A stretch of 64,000 nucleotides of DNA from Bacteroidota bacterium (GCA_023417815.1 JAEZEI010000021.1:218335-282334), one strand, 5' to 3'; numbered from the stretch's first letter, positions 7,893-16,538 are shown. Numbers and translations: made by a program. Notes: generated from the sequence alone by a model not told the origin.

Positions 7893-9868
7893 TTAATAAT
7901 TTTAATAAGGCTAGCAGGAATATGCTGATTAAATAAAAACTCAGTTCCTCCCCCTGGTCCGTAACCAGGCAAGTTTCCTGAAACTCGCCGTATTAAAGTT
8001 GGATTCATTTTTGAAGCATCAATACGAATAATTGAATTAGGCAATGCTCTGTTAGCAGGAAGAGCTAATTCGATTTGAGCTTGAAGTGGTGAAAGATTAC
8101 CAGCATTCGTAGTATAAATAAAAGGCCTTTTCTCTGTAACGGTTAATCCAGTTTTTAATATACTTTCCGCAGATTCTCTACTAGTGTAGTGGTACAAATA
8201 CTTCGCTCCATCCTTCGAAGCCTCTTTTCCAGCTACTACACCAGCCTCTGCCACTTCATCTACAACCTTACCCGGCGCTCCCCGCTTAGTCTTAAACAAC
8301 TTCGCTACAACCTTAACATGTCTAACCTTCGTGACCCATCCCATCGGTATAAAATAGGATGCTGCTTCAAGTATGATCTTATCACTTTCCCGGGTGCTTT
8401 GTGCTATAATAGCCCTCAGTTTTGAGATACCATCATAATGATGCATCATTTCACGAAGGCTGGGTTGTACCAGATCATCTATTGAAGCTCCCCGTCTTTC
8501 TAGTTCATCCATTATCCGGTAATACACATTTTGTCTATCCCAATGTTTCCTGGGAATAGCAATGATCGTTACCTCGGACAATACTTTTGGAGCTTCCGCA
8601 GTTGAGGTTTCTTTAGGGGTTTCCGGTGTTCCTGGTGATAAACCAAATGGATCATTAAACAAGATCGGATTGCCATGGGCGAATTCATATACCGACCACT
8701 CCCAATTTGCCTCCGCAAATTCATCTATTTGCCAAAATCTTCCTATCTGGGGATCATAAAACCTATGAATCGCATCAAAGATTTCAAGGCCACTGTTATC
8801 AGCAAATTCTCCACGCTGAAATTCATTGCCACCGTTAAACGTATAATTATTAATTAAGGAATTGACAGCTTTTGAGCTTATCCCCGCCATCGTTAACCCA
8901 AACGGATAATAATGCGTTTCCTCCAGTATCTGCCCCGGAGTATGGATCACCTGCAGGTTGTCAAAGAACACATTGTAGTTACTCTCGTTACTACAGTACA
9001 CATAAATATAACCATTCTTAGGAATGCTGATGGTGGGTATGGTGTTGAGATCATGGGTTTTAACAAGGCCTGTGCCACCTACCATATCAAAACCACCGCT
9101 TACATACCGGAATTGTTCATCAAAGATCACCCAGTTAATGGATGCCCGCAGGTTTGTGGTCGTTTGTGCAGGTTGATTGCCTATTAGGCCTGTTATATTC
9201 GTTGGAAAGGATGGTGTGCTTGTGACTTGTGATGTACTTACTCCCTTGGCAGTGATAAGCGTGTTGGAAGTAAAACCGTTTATAATGTCTGACAGGCTTA
9301 ACGGAGAAGTACTGTTAGTATAACCTCCAAATGGAGCTTTATGGTAACTCTTACTAAAAATATTCACCTGGTCGCCGCCCATAACCTTTAACACTATACC
9401 CAACCCCATCTTGTTCTGGCCGGCATGCATCTGGTAAACATACTGGCTAACTGCAGATGTATTACTATAGGGATTATTATTGTAAGGAGGATTACCATTA
9501 TTATTGTAGATGGGCGCGTTTGGACTGGTCTCAATACCTGTCGCAACACTTTTGCTTACCACTTTTGAAGGATCGATATTGTAATATTTGGATTCTTCAG
9601 AAAGCGCTGTGCCGCCATTATATGTTGCCGATTCCAGGGTTGCTGCAGGATATACGTGTTGCTTCCGCTCCTCGGTGATCACCATACGCACATTGCCTAA
9701 ATGATCTTTCAGGAAGTAATCGTACTCAAAGGAGGTAAGTGCATTGGTTGCATCAAAGACAGGCCGGATGCGGCCTTCTTCATGTCCCATGAGCTGCAAA
9801 CGGAGATCGTACTCAAGGGATGAAAGTGAACTGTTGCTGTAATCCTTGCTTTCATAAACAGCGCCCAT
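7889..9868 (-). CDS. 5'-truncated Rhs core protein with ADP-ribosyltransferase-like toxin tip
   Basis: Residues 50-62 (DYFLKDHLGNVRM), 316-326 (EETHYYPFGLT) and 365-410 (FYDPQIGRFWQIDEF to NPILFNDPFGL) are the Rhs-associated core, after which the variable tip starts. The last about 100 residues look like an ADP-ribosyltransferase of the H-Y-E type: LYHYTSRESAESILKTGL with His about 560, FIYTT with Tyr about 585, GGGTEFLFNQHIP with Glu about 643. Family Rhs proteins are usually well over 1000 residues with a signal and many YD repeats; this one has neither. The frame continues upstream of the ATG as GATSWYW, then hits a stop at a 30-bp palindrome, so the 5' part has been lost. The immunity candidate overlaps its stop by 4 bases. 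Confidence 0.82.
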   Translation of the reverse strand: MGAVYESKDYSNSSLSSLEYDLRLQLMGHEEGRIRPVFDATNALTSFEYDYFLKDHLGNVRMVITEERKQHVYPAATLESATYNGGTALSEESKYYNIDPSKVVSKSVATGIETSPNAPIYNNNGNPPYNNNPYSNTSAVSQYVYQMHAGQNKMGLGIVLKVMGGDQVNIFSKSYHKAPFGGYTNSTSPLSLSDIINGFTSNTLITAKGVSTSQVTSTPSFPTNITGLIGNQPAQTTTNLRASINWVIFDEQFRYVSGGFDMVGGTGLVKTHDLNTIPTISIPKNGYIYVYCSNESNYNVFFDNLQVIHTPGQILEETHYYPFGLTMAGISSKAVNSLINNYTFNGGNEFQRGEFADNSGLEIFDAIHRFYDPQIGRFWQIDEFAEANWEWSVYEFAHGNPILFNDPFGLSPGTPETPKETSTAEAPKVLSEVTIIAIPRKHWDRQNVYYRIMDELERRGASIDDLVQPSLREMMHHYDGISKLRAIIAQSTRESDKIILEAASYFIPMGWVTKVRHVKVVAKLFKTKRGAPGKVVDEVAEAGVVAGKEASKDGAKYLYHYTSRESAESILKTGLTVTEKRPFIYTTNAGNLSPLQAQIELALPANRALPNSIIRIDASKMNPTLIRRVSGNLPGYGPGGGTEFLFNQHIPASLIKIIK

Positions 9869-9891
9869 CCAGTACCACGAAGTGGCACCAT

Positions 9892-9921
9892 GTTACTTTC
9901 TTTTGCCCAAAAGAAAGTAAC
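9892..9921. repeat. 30-bp near-perfect palindrome at the Rhs break
   Basis: Arms GTTACTTTCTTTTG (9892-9905) and CAAAAGAAAGTAAC (9908-9921) are perfect reverse complements separated by CC. A smaller hairpin-like stretch GTACCAC-GAA-GTGGCAC lies just inside at 9872-9888. The Rhs reading frame ends at the TAA within this palindrome. Confidence 0.85.
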
Positions 9922-9957
9922 CAAAGAAAAAGTTTCCGTCTGCAGAAAAATGTGCTA

Positions 9958-10085
9958 AAAATTCCGTCCGTCGCCTGTCGCCGGCGAACTCGCTCCGAAC
10001 AATATTCTATGTGATGGTATTTCATCGCTCAAACAGCGCCGGCGACTTTTAGGCTTCGCATAAAAACGGCTCCTTCCGGAATTTT
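9958..10085. repeat. Nested inverted repeats, MITE-like element candidate
   Basis: Outer arms AAAATTCCG (9958-9966) and CGGAATTTT (10077-10085) enclose inner arms GTCGCCGGCG (9977-9986) and CGCCGGCGAC (10037-10046). The stretch is GC-rich inside an AT-rich region and has no ORF. With the palindrome at 9892 it fills most of the 450-bp gap between the Rhs gene and the next gene; I see nothing else convincing there. Confidence 0.65.
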
Positions 10086-10345
10086 CTTAACGCCATTTTT
10101 CTGAGGACGGGATGCACGGTAATAATAGGCAATAATCTGGTTCCCAGCAAACAAGGAGGCGATTAAAAACATGACCGGCTCCATTTTGCGATACCTGAAT
10201 GCCGTCAGGATTTTACTTAATAAAGGGAAACGTAAACTTGCTGGGGATGGATCGGGCTTTTTTAATGAGGAAAAAACGGAAAAATAATGAGGAAATCAAC
10301 ATACAAGCTAAAATTATAATATATTATTATTGTAAAAAAGAACAA

Positions 10346-11011
10346 ATGAACTATGACACTATCTTAATTCTCCAGATTATTATGGTAATATCCCCAGTTG
10401 TCTCATTCCTTTATTCTATAAAATTGATTCAATTACCTAATACACCAGTTCTTTTCAAGGCATTTTTTATATACAATCTCGCAACTCTATTTGAAATATT
10501 ATTATTTTGGCTTGTAATTTTTAAAATAATAAATAGAGTAACCTACCAATATTATAATCTTATTGGATTATTATTCAACTTCTGCTTTTTGAGTTTTTTT
10601 ATAATCAAAAATTATTATTTTTCGAAAGCTATTATAATTTTTTATTCGCTGGGATTGCTTTGTTTATTATTTACCATAAAATCAATCATCCCTGAGTTTA
10701 ATTATTATACGGGTAAGGCATTAGTCCTTCCACATCTTGGATTGCTTATTTTAAGCATGGTCTATTTTGTTCAATTTTATAGGCATAATTTAAAAGTTGA
10801 TCTAATTTTCGATAGTTCATTTTGGGTCATAACTGGAATATTTTCCTGCTCTGTATTAGTTACACCATTAATGGCAATTAGGGAATTTCTTAAACAAAGC
10901 ATCTCCTTGCAATCATTTTATTTATTTGCATTTATTGGTGTATTGGCATATACTATCATGCATTTATTTTTTATTAAAGCATTTGTATGTTTAATTCGCA
11001 AGCTGACATAA
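10346..11011 (+). CDS. Multi-pass membrane protein, sensor candidate
   Basis: About 221 residues from the ATG at 10346 (MNYDTILILQII) with roughly seven hydrophobic helices and almost no soluble part. Family not recognised. It overlaps the histidine kinase downstream by 25 bases, so the two are likely co-translated, and a sensory or kinase-partner role is inferred. An equivalent protein sits before the second kinase at 13490; both share a motif-like SFWVITGIF/TFWICVGLF helix late in the chain. Strongly AT-rich. A longer frame opens at 10199, but its extra 49 residues look non-coding. Confidence 0.7.
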   Translation: MNYDTILILQIIMVISPVVSFLYSIKLIQLPNTPVLFKAFFIYNLATLFEILLFWLVIFKIINRVTYQYYNLIGLLFNFCFLSFFIIKNYYFSKAIIIFYSLGLLCLLFTIKSIIPEFNYYTGKALVLPHLGLLILSMVYFVQFYRHNLKVDLIFDSSFWVITGIFSCSVLVTPLMAIREFLKQSISLQSFYLFAFIGVLAYTIMHLFFIKAFVCLIRKLT

Positions 11012-11802
11012 TTTCTTTTATAATAATTTGCCTCACACTATTCTTCTTATTATCAGCCTTAATTGTAGTGTTTACTCTTAAATACCAAGAAAGGAAAATC
11101 GCATATTCAAATTCATACCAGGCATTAATTGAACAACATTCAAGTGAGATACTTAAAGTTGAAATAGAAGTTCAGGAACAAACTTTTCAAAATATCTCGC
11201 GTGAACTTCACGATAATATTGGTCATCAAATTGCCTGTGCCAAGCTTAAACTAAATAGCCTGGAAGAGATAAAAACAGATTTTAAGGATAGTATCCATGA
11301 GATAGAGAATATCATGAGCGCAGTAATGGAAGATATACGGGATGTAAGCAGGAGTAAGAGTTCGGAATTGGTTTATAGTTCAGGATTGATCAATGCTTTG
11401 AAATTTGAAGTAGAACAGATCAAAAAACTAAAATTATTTGATATTGAATGCGATATCGTTGGTGATACCTATTTTATGGAAGGCCCTCATGAATTAATGA
11501 TTTTTCGGATTATCCAGGAAGCGATCCAAAATATTATTAAACATGCTGAGGCAAAAAAAATCAAAATAATCCTCGATTACAAGGACACTGAATTAAGAGT
11601 TTCCATTTCAGATGATGGTAAAGGATTTGGATTGGCGAAAAGCGCCTATAACCAGATGGGCCTAAAAAATATGTCAATTAGGGCGAAACGCCTGGGAGGA
11701 CAACTTAAAATTGAAGAGGTTTTCCCACATGGGACTTGCATTGATTGTATCATACCTAAAAAATTTTATGAAAAAGGAAAACAAGATCATAATTATCGAT
11801 GA
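10987..11802 (+). CDS. Sensor histidine kinase, HisKA_3/NarX-DegS type
   Basis: 271 residues: one N-terminal TM helix (about 8-32), a short coiled linker, then the dimerisation/phosphoacceptor helix ISRELHDNIGHQIACAKLKL with the phosphorylatable His, and an HATPase_c domain (N box EAIQNIIKHAEA, G1 SDDGKGFG, G2 GLKNMSIRAKRLGG). No extracellular sensor domain of its own, so sensing may come from the preceding membrane protein, which it overlaps by 25 bases. The response regulator starts inside its 3' end, completing a three-gene signalling unit. Confidence 0.9.
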   Translation: MFNSQADIISFIIICLTLFFLLSALIVVFTLKYQERKIAYSNSYQALIEQHSSEILKVEIEVQEQTFQNISRELHDNIGHQIACAKLKLNSLEEIKTDFKDSIHEIENIMSAVMEDIRDVSRSKSSELVYSSGLINALKFEVEQIKKLKLFDIECDIVGDTYFMEGPHELMIFRIIQEAIQNIIKHAEAKKIKIILDYKDTELRVSISDDGKGFGLAKSAYNQMGLKNMSIRAKRLGGQLKIEEVFPHGTCIDCIIPKKFYEKGKQDHNYR

Positions 11803-12415
11803 TCATTACCTAATGAGAGACGCTATTGTAAATAGGATAAATAATTTTGATGGATATAAGGTAGTAGCGTCACTTAATAATGGAGCTGAATTGACAGAAG
11901 ACATTATGAAGCATAATCCAGATATAATCATCCTGGATGTAAGCATGCCCAAAAAAGATGGTTACGCTACCAGCGATTGGCTTAAGGAAAAATACCCTGA
12001 ATGCAAAGTCCTTATACTAACAATGTATGATTCAGAAATTGTGTTGCTACGTCTTCTCCAAAAGGGTGCCCGGGGATTTCTTAAAAAAGATGTGCATCCG
12101 AAGGAATTAAAAAATGCATTAGATGCTGTAATGGAGCATGGATTCTATTATTCACAGGATATGAGCGGGAAATTGGTCGCACTATTTTTTAAAAAGGAGA
12201 ACATACATTTAGAAAAAACACTTTTGTCAGAAAATGAAATAAAGTTCCTGAAACTTGTAAGTACAGATCTGACATATAAAGAGATTGCTGAAGAAATGAA
12301 TGTATCACCAAGAGCAATTGATGCATACAGGGATAGCCTATTCATCAAATTAGATCAAAAGAGCCGGGTAGGTTTGGCCGTGTATTCATTTAAAAACGGG
12401 ATAGTAACAGGATAA
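11768..12415 (+). CDS. NarL/FixJ-family response regulator
   Basis: Receiver domain at about 5-120 (acidic pocket IIIDDHYLMRD, phosphoacceptor Asp in IIILDVSMPKKDG, switch Thr in LILTMYD, Lys in FLKKDVHPKEL) followed by a C-terminal LuxR-type helix-turn-helix (LTYKEIAEEMNVSPRAIDAY). The ATG at 11768 lies 35 bases inside the kinase gene; the longer frame from 11711 lies wholly inside kinase sequence. It is the probable partner of the upstream kinase. Its TAA abuts the stop of the opposing regulator in TAATTA. Confidence 0.92.
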   Translation: MKKENKIIIIDDHYLMRDAIVNRINNFDGYKVVASLNNGAELTEDIMKHNPDIIILDVSMPKKDGYATSDWLKEKYPECKVLILTMYDSEIVLLRLLQKGARGFLKKDVHPKELKNALDAVMEHGFYYSQDMSGKLVALFFKKENIHLEKTLLSENEIKFLKLVSTDLTYKEIAEEMNVSPRAIDAYRDSLFIKLDQKSRVGLAVYSFKNGIVTG

Positions 12416-13081
12416 TTACTCTATCAGCTTATTTCTCATTCCATACATGATCAACCCTCCAATTGTTTTAGCGTTTACCTTGGTCTTCATATTCTGGCGA
12501 ATGGTTTCAATGGTACGCGGGCTAAGGAAGATGATCTTGGAAATTTCTTCAGTGGTCTTGTCTTCTGCCAGGAGCTGGAGGATCTTGATCTCCTTTTCGC
12601 TGAACTGAACCGGGGTATTGGAGCCATAGTGCTGGCGGACATTCTTCTTCTGGATCAGCTTCCCCATCACCGCCTTGTTCACCAGTTCATTAAAGTAAAA
12701 GTCGTCGTTCATGCATGTAAGGATGGCTTCATATATCTCTTCCGGGTCGGTGGTTTTGGTGAGATAGGCATTTGCGCCCATTTCCATCATCTTGCTGATC
12801 ATCTGCTGATCGTCGTACATCGTAAGCACGATGATCCTGATGTCCTCATATTCCTTACGGATGAGCTGTATACCGTTGATGCCGTCTATCTCGGGCATCC
12901 GGATATCCATCAGGAGAACATCTGGCTTTTTGATACCGATCTTATGCATCATATCCTTTCCGTCTTCCGCTTCCCATAACATCTTAAGGTTCGCCTTACC
13001 TGAAAGGGCCATCTTTATTCCATCCCGGAAGATCTTGTGATCATCAGCTATCGCGATCCGGATTACATTCTCATTAAGCAT
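12416..13081 (-). CDS. NarL/FixJ-family response regulator
   Basis: 221 residues with receiver domain (IADDHKIFRDGI, phosphoacceptor Asp in VLLMDIRMPEIDGI, IVLTMYDD, LTKTTDPEEI) and a LuxR-type HTH (TEEISKIIFLSPRTIETIRQ). It runs opposite to both neighbouring kinases. The kinase at 14235 is its likely partner because the first kinase already has its own regulator; this pairing is inference. Base composition is closer to the chromosomal core than the AT-rich first module. Confidence 0.9.
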   Translation of the reverse strand: MLNENVIRIAIADDHKIFRDGIKMALSGKANLKMLWEAEDGKDMMHKIGIKKPDVLLMDIRMPEIDGINGIQLIRKEYEDIRIIVLTMYDDQQMISKMMEMGANAYLTKTTDPEEIYEAILTCMNDDFYFNELVNKAVMGKLIQKKNVRQHYGSNTPVQFSEKEIKILQLLAEDKTTEEISKIIFLSPRTIETIRQNMKTKVNAKTIGGLIMYGMRNKLIE

Positions 13082-13182
13082 GTAGCAGTTAATTATGGGT
13101 TAATTAGTTTCCAATTTACGGAAGGAGTTTCAATAAAATTACCTGCCCGGATTGGTATGTTTACTATGCTCATTTCGTAAAT

Positions 13183-13336
13183 CTACGTGGGAACTCTACG
13201 TATTTTTCACCGTAAAATTACTATATTTGATGCGTAAAAGTACTTAATTTTTTTTACAATAAATACCCTTAACGGGTATTAAATACTTTCATTTTCAACA
13301 ATTTATCACCATTTTCATGAAACGTATAACTACGTA
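13183..13336. promoter_or_regulatory. Candidate operator region between regulator and membrane-protein genes
   Basis: The 408-bp divergent gap contains three copies of CTACGT: 13183 (CTACGTG), 13196 (CTACGTA, 13 bp later) and 13330 (CTACGTA). Between them lies an inverted repeat AATACCC-TTAAC-GGGTATT at 13262-13280. Such arrangements suit dimeric NarL-type regulators, which often control their own genes. Binding is inferred. The rest of the gap is AT-rich and holds no ORF that I would support. Confidence 0.4.
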
Positions 13337-13489
13337 TCCCTATTGCAGAGCACAGTTTCTTGGTGGAAGTTTGCTGTAAGATTCCTAACCACCAAAATTT
13401 TAACCATGTTAATAGTATGGCTTGACTTTATGTCTTTACTAATGTTCTAATTGTAAATTTTTTTGAGATTGGGGGGCAGTTAAGTACTT

Positions 13490-14227
13490 TTGATTTTACC
13501 AAACTGTCTGTATCTGAAAAATTTGCAACTAATTACTTTATTATCTGAATTTCTACCTTTAATTCTTTGCTTGGTCTTTTTTAAGAAACTCCAGGCAAAG
13601 GAGTTAAAGGTATTTTTTATTTATACGATTGTTGTTGCTTTACTGACATTCGTTACTTTTTCTTCAATTTACTTCTTTAAGTTTCAAATACCTTATCAAT
13701 TAAATGTCCGGACATATGTATTATTTGAATACTCTTTAATTGTATATTTTCTTTTTTTAATAATAAAAAAAACCAAATTCAAGAGGATAATTGTGTTCTC
13801 TCTTATCCCCTTTGTAATTTTTGCAATAGTTGATTTTTATAGCTCACCCCATTTTGTAAGTCCAAATTTCCTCTTACTAGAATTTCTTTTCGGCATTGTT
13901 TTTTTGATTTACTTTTTCTATGAGAAAATGCAAATAATTGCACTTTTTCCAATTTACCAGAGAATAACTTTTTGGATTTGTGTGGGTTTGTTCATTTACT
14001 TTTCTGGTAACTTCTTTAGTTTAATTTTCGCCAAAACAAGTACCGATCCTGCGTTTAAGAACCAAATCCGTCTTGTATTTAGTATTGTAACAATTACTAA
14101 GAATATTTTATTATCACTATCTCTATTCGGAAACGAGCCCGCGGGAGACACAGATGAAGACCAGTTCCATATTCCTAATGACATAAACCTTGATGAATTC
14201 AACGTAAACCAGTTCAAAAACACCTGA
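13490..14227 (+). CDS. Multi-pass membrane protein, sensor candidate of second module
   Basis: 245 residues with about seven hydrophobic helices and a short acidic C-terminal tail (GDTDEDQFHIPNDINLDEF) likely in the cytosol. No ATG is available before residue 148; the frame opens at a TAA at 13481 and the first usable codon is TTG at 13490, with another TTG ten codons later. Family unknown. It precedes a histidine kinase by 7 bases and has the same place and architecture as the protein at 10346. Markedly AT-rich although the kinase after it is GC-richer. Confidence 0.7.
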   Translation: MILPNCLYLKNLQLITLLSEFLPLILCLVFFKKLQAKELKVFFIYTIVVALLTFVTFSSIYFFKFQIPYQLNVRTYVLFEYSLIVYFLFLIIKKTKFKRIIVFSLIPFVIFAIVDFYSSPHFVSPNFLLLEFLFGIVFLIYFFYEKMQIIALFPIYQRITFWICVGLFIYFSGNFFSLIFAKTSTDPAFKNQIRLVFSIVTITKNILLSLSLFGNEPAGDTDEDQFHIPNDINLDEFNVNQFKNT

Positions 14228-14234
14228 GCCAGAA

Positions 14235-15053
14235 ATGATTTTTTTACAAGATACCGCCGGTATCCCAAGGTTGATGTTCGTGGGCACCCTGGCCATGCTT
14301 ATTCTGGCCATTGGCATTATCGTTTTCGTGATCTTTCACCAGCGTAAGGTGATCCGCTACCAGTTGCAGATGAAACGCCTGGAAGCGGAAAAACAACAGA
14401 TCCTCCTTAACGCCTCCATCCGCTTCCAGGAGGAGGAACGCCAGCGCATAGCGGCCGACCTGCACGATGATGCCGGTCCCCTGCTGGCTACCGCCCGCCT
14501 CTACCTCAACGAAAACCTCGTGAACCAGGAAAAGGCCCAGCAGATACAGAGCATCCTCAGCGCAAAGCAGATCATCGACGATGCCATCATGCTTATCCGC
14601 AACATCAGCCACAGCCTGATGCCCCCCACCCTTAAGAACTTCGGGTTGGAAAGCGCCACCAACGACCTCTTCCAGAAAATATCCGGCAGCGGCTCCCTCA
14701 ATGCCAGCGCACGCTTCCACGACTACCGCGAACGCCTGAAGGTGGACGAGGAACTCCTCGTTTTCCGTATCATCCAGGAACTGGTGAACAATATCCTGAA
14801 ACATTCCAACGCCGGCTTCATTCACCTCACCCAGAACAGCAGCGGCAACTTCCTGTACCTGCGCCTGCACCATGATGGCAAGGGGATCGTACAGTCGGAA
14901 TTTGAAAAACTGAACGACCGCACACACGGGCTGGGACTGAAAAATATTGCCAGCCGGATAAAGGTGCTTAACGGCCGTATCTACTTCGAGATAGACCCCA
15001 GCCAGACCTACTACAAGGTTACCCTGGAAATACCGCGCTCAGCCAAGATCTGA
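14235..15053 (+). CDS. Sensor histidine kinase, HisKA_3 type
   Basis: 272 residues: N-terminal TM helix (about 14-34), coiled linker (QLQMKRLEAEKQQILL), phosphoacceptor helix ERQRIAADLHDDAGPLLAT with the His, and HATPase_c (N box ELVNNILKHSNA, HHDGKGI, GLGLKNIASRI). Likely phosphorylates the divergent regulator at 12416. It starts 7 bases after the membrane protein gene and its TGA abuts the mqnD stop (TGATCA). Composition is core-like, unlike the gene just before it. Confidence 0.9.
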   Translation: MIFLQDTAGIPRLMFVGTLAMLILAIGIIVFVIFHQRKVIRYQLQMKRLEAEKQQILLNASIRFQEEERQRIAADLHDDAGPLLATARLYLNENLVNQEKAQQIQSILSAKQIIDDAIMLIRNISHSLMPPTLKNFGLESATNDLFQKISGSGSLNASARFHDYRERLKVDEELLVFRIIQELVNNILKHSNAGFIHLTQNSSGNFLYLRLHHDGKGIVQSEFEKLNDRTHGLGLKNIASRIKVLNGRIYFEIDPSQTYYKVTLEIPRSAKI

Positions 15054-15866
15054 TCAGCCGGCGAACATACCCTGTACGGGTTCCATACCGGAATAATGCA
15101 TGAGCTGCTCTATCGCCGAACGGCCTTCCGGCCCCAGGTCGGCGCTGTATTCATTCACATACAGGTTGATGTGCTGGCGCATTACATCCTCGCTCATCTC
15201 TTGCGCATTATTCTTTATAAAAGCGGAAAGACCCGGGTACTGATCCCATGCGTACTGCAGGCTTTCCCGGATCATCCCGGAAAGATCGGCTGCCACCTTT
15301 TCGCCAAGACTGCGCCTTACTACGATGCCACCCAGCGGGATGGCGATCTTCATTCGGTCCTCCCACAGGGTTCCCAGGTCGGCCAGTCTGTGCAGTCCCC
15401 GCGCGGCATAGGTGAACCGGTTCTCATGGATGATGACCCCCGCGCCCCTGCCCTGCAATACAAAATCCTCCACCTTATCGTACCGCATGAATACCTTGTT
15501 GCTCTTGCCGGGATATACCATATTGAATAACAGGTGGGCCGTGGTATGCTCCCCGGGTATGGCCACCGCCACCGATTCATCCCGGATGTCCATCCCTGGC
15601 CGGCTGGCGATCAGCAGGGGGCCTACGCCCTGCCCCAGCGCGCTCCCGGCATTCAGCACCGTGTACTGTGCCGCCATGAGCGGGTATGCACCATAACTTA
15701 TCTTGGTGCAGTCGTTCACCCCCTTAAAGGCCATTTCATTGAGTTCCTGCACATCGGCAAGCCTTACCTCGAAACGGTAATCCCCGGTGTCGATCATTCC
15801 GTTCACCATCGCATCGAAGATGAAAGTATCGTTGGGGCAGGGTGAGAATGCAAGGCTGAGTTTCAT
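15054..15866 (-). CDS. mqnD: 1,4-dihydroxy-6-naphthoate synthase
   Basis: Futalosine-pathway menaquinone enzyme that converts cyclic dehypoxanthinyl futalosine to 1,4-dihydroxy-6-naphthoate. 270 residues with the family N-terminus LAFSPCPNDTFIFDAMVNG, a periplasmic-binding-like fold, and the conserved KISYGAYPLM and IIHENRFTYAARGL stretches. Its ATG shares one base with the mqnB stop (15866), so the two are translationally coupled. This pairing shows the organism makes menaquinone by the futalosine rather than the MenF-E route, or at least carries two of its steps. Confidence 0.93.
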   Translation of the reverse strand: MKLSLAFSPCPNDTFIFDAMVNGMIDTGDYRFEVRLADVQELNEMAFKGVNDCTKISYGAYPLMAAQYTVLNAGSALGQGVGPLLIASRPGMDIRDESVAVAIPGEHTTAHLLFNMVYPGKSNKVFMRYDKVEDFVLQGRGAGVIIHENRFTYAARGLHRLADLGTLWEDRMKIAIPLGGIVVRRSLGEKVAADLSGMIRESLQYAWDQYPGLSAFIKNNAQEMSEDVMRQHINLYVNEYSADLGPEGRSAIEQLMHYSGMEPVQGMFAG

Positions 15867-16495
15867 CAGGATCTGAATTTTTGGTACACACTTATCACTG
15901 CCTCGTTGAGCCGCGCCACCGCTTCCTGCAGGTGCCAGCGCTGCTTGTCGCGCTCACCCACCTCATTGCTCACGGCCCTGAGCTGGATGAATTCCAGCGC
16001 CTCGCTGAGGCATACATAATGCAGGCTTGCACCCTCCATGCTTTCCACCGAAGGATGGAAGCGCTGCTGTTGCATGGCGATCACCTCCGGGTTGTCTGTA
16101 AGGGTGTTCACCGTTATGCCGCGCACTGCCGCATAGGGAAGGTCGTACGAAAGCGCCTTTGGATTATCCAGCCATCCATCGCGGAAAGGAAAGGCATCCG
16201 GGTCGGCAAGGCCCATATCAAAAACGGTATGAAACCCCTGGGAGGTGGAAACCCCTTCCCCCGCAAACCGGTCGCTCACCACCTGTACCACCTGGCCTTT
16301 GCCCAGCGCCGGGTCAAAGCTGCCGGCAACCCCCGCCTGGATCACGAGGTCATAGTCTACCTGGTGGATACGCTTCAGCAGGTGGTACACCGAAGCGGCT
16401 ATGCCCACTCCTGAAACCAGCACATCCGCATCGGGATATTGGCGGCGAAATTCCTTGATCTCCATTTCCGTGGAGGCAACTACCAGTACCTGCAT
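15866..16495 (-). CDS. mqnB: Futalosine hydrolase
   Basis: Releases hypoxanthine from futalosine (or the aminodeoxy form) in menaquinone synthesis. 209 residues of the nucleoside phosphorylase/MTAN fold: LVVASTEMEIKEF at the N-terminus, VSGVGIAASVYHL, QAGVAGSFDPALGKGQVV, and SVESMEGASLHYV carrying the substrate-binding Met-Glu. Coupled to mqnD by a one-base overlap, which distinguishes it from ordinary MTA/SAH nucleosidases. Confidence 0.9.
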   Translation of the reverse strand: MQVLVVASTEMEIKEFRRQYPDADVLVSGVGIAASVYHLLKRIHQVDYDLVIQAGVAGSFDPALGKGQVVQVVSDRFAGEGVSTSQGFHTVFDMGLADPDAFPFRDGWLDNPKALSYDLPYAAVRGITVNTLTDNPEVIAMQQQRFHPSVESMEGASLHYVCLSEALEFIQLRAVSNEVGERDKQRWHLQEAVARLNEAVISVYQKFRS

Positions 16496-16538
16496 GCTGC
16501 AATTTCGTAATTAAGCGGCAATTGAATGTTGCAAAGCC

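Noticed and set aside
9709..9924. ORF reading through the palindrome into the Rhs 5' end
   Set aside because: It is in a different frame from the Rhs core and shows no domain similarity; it arises from the repeat element.
10199..10345. N-terminal extension of the membrane protein at 10346
   Set aside because: The added 49 residues are polar, AT-driven and precede a clean TM start at MNYDTIL; no promoter or family support.
14244..14927. Long 227-codon minus-strand ORF, Val/Ala/Glu-rich
   Set aside because: Lies wholly inside the histidine kinase gene in an antisense frame; the kinase has clear motifs and the shadow has none.
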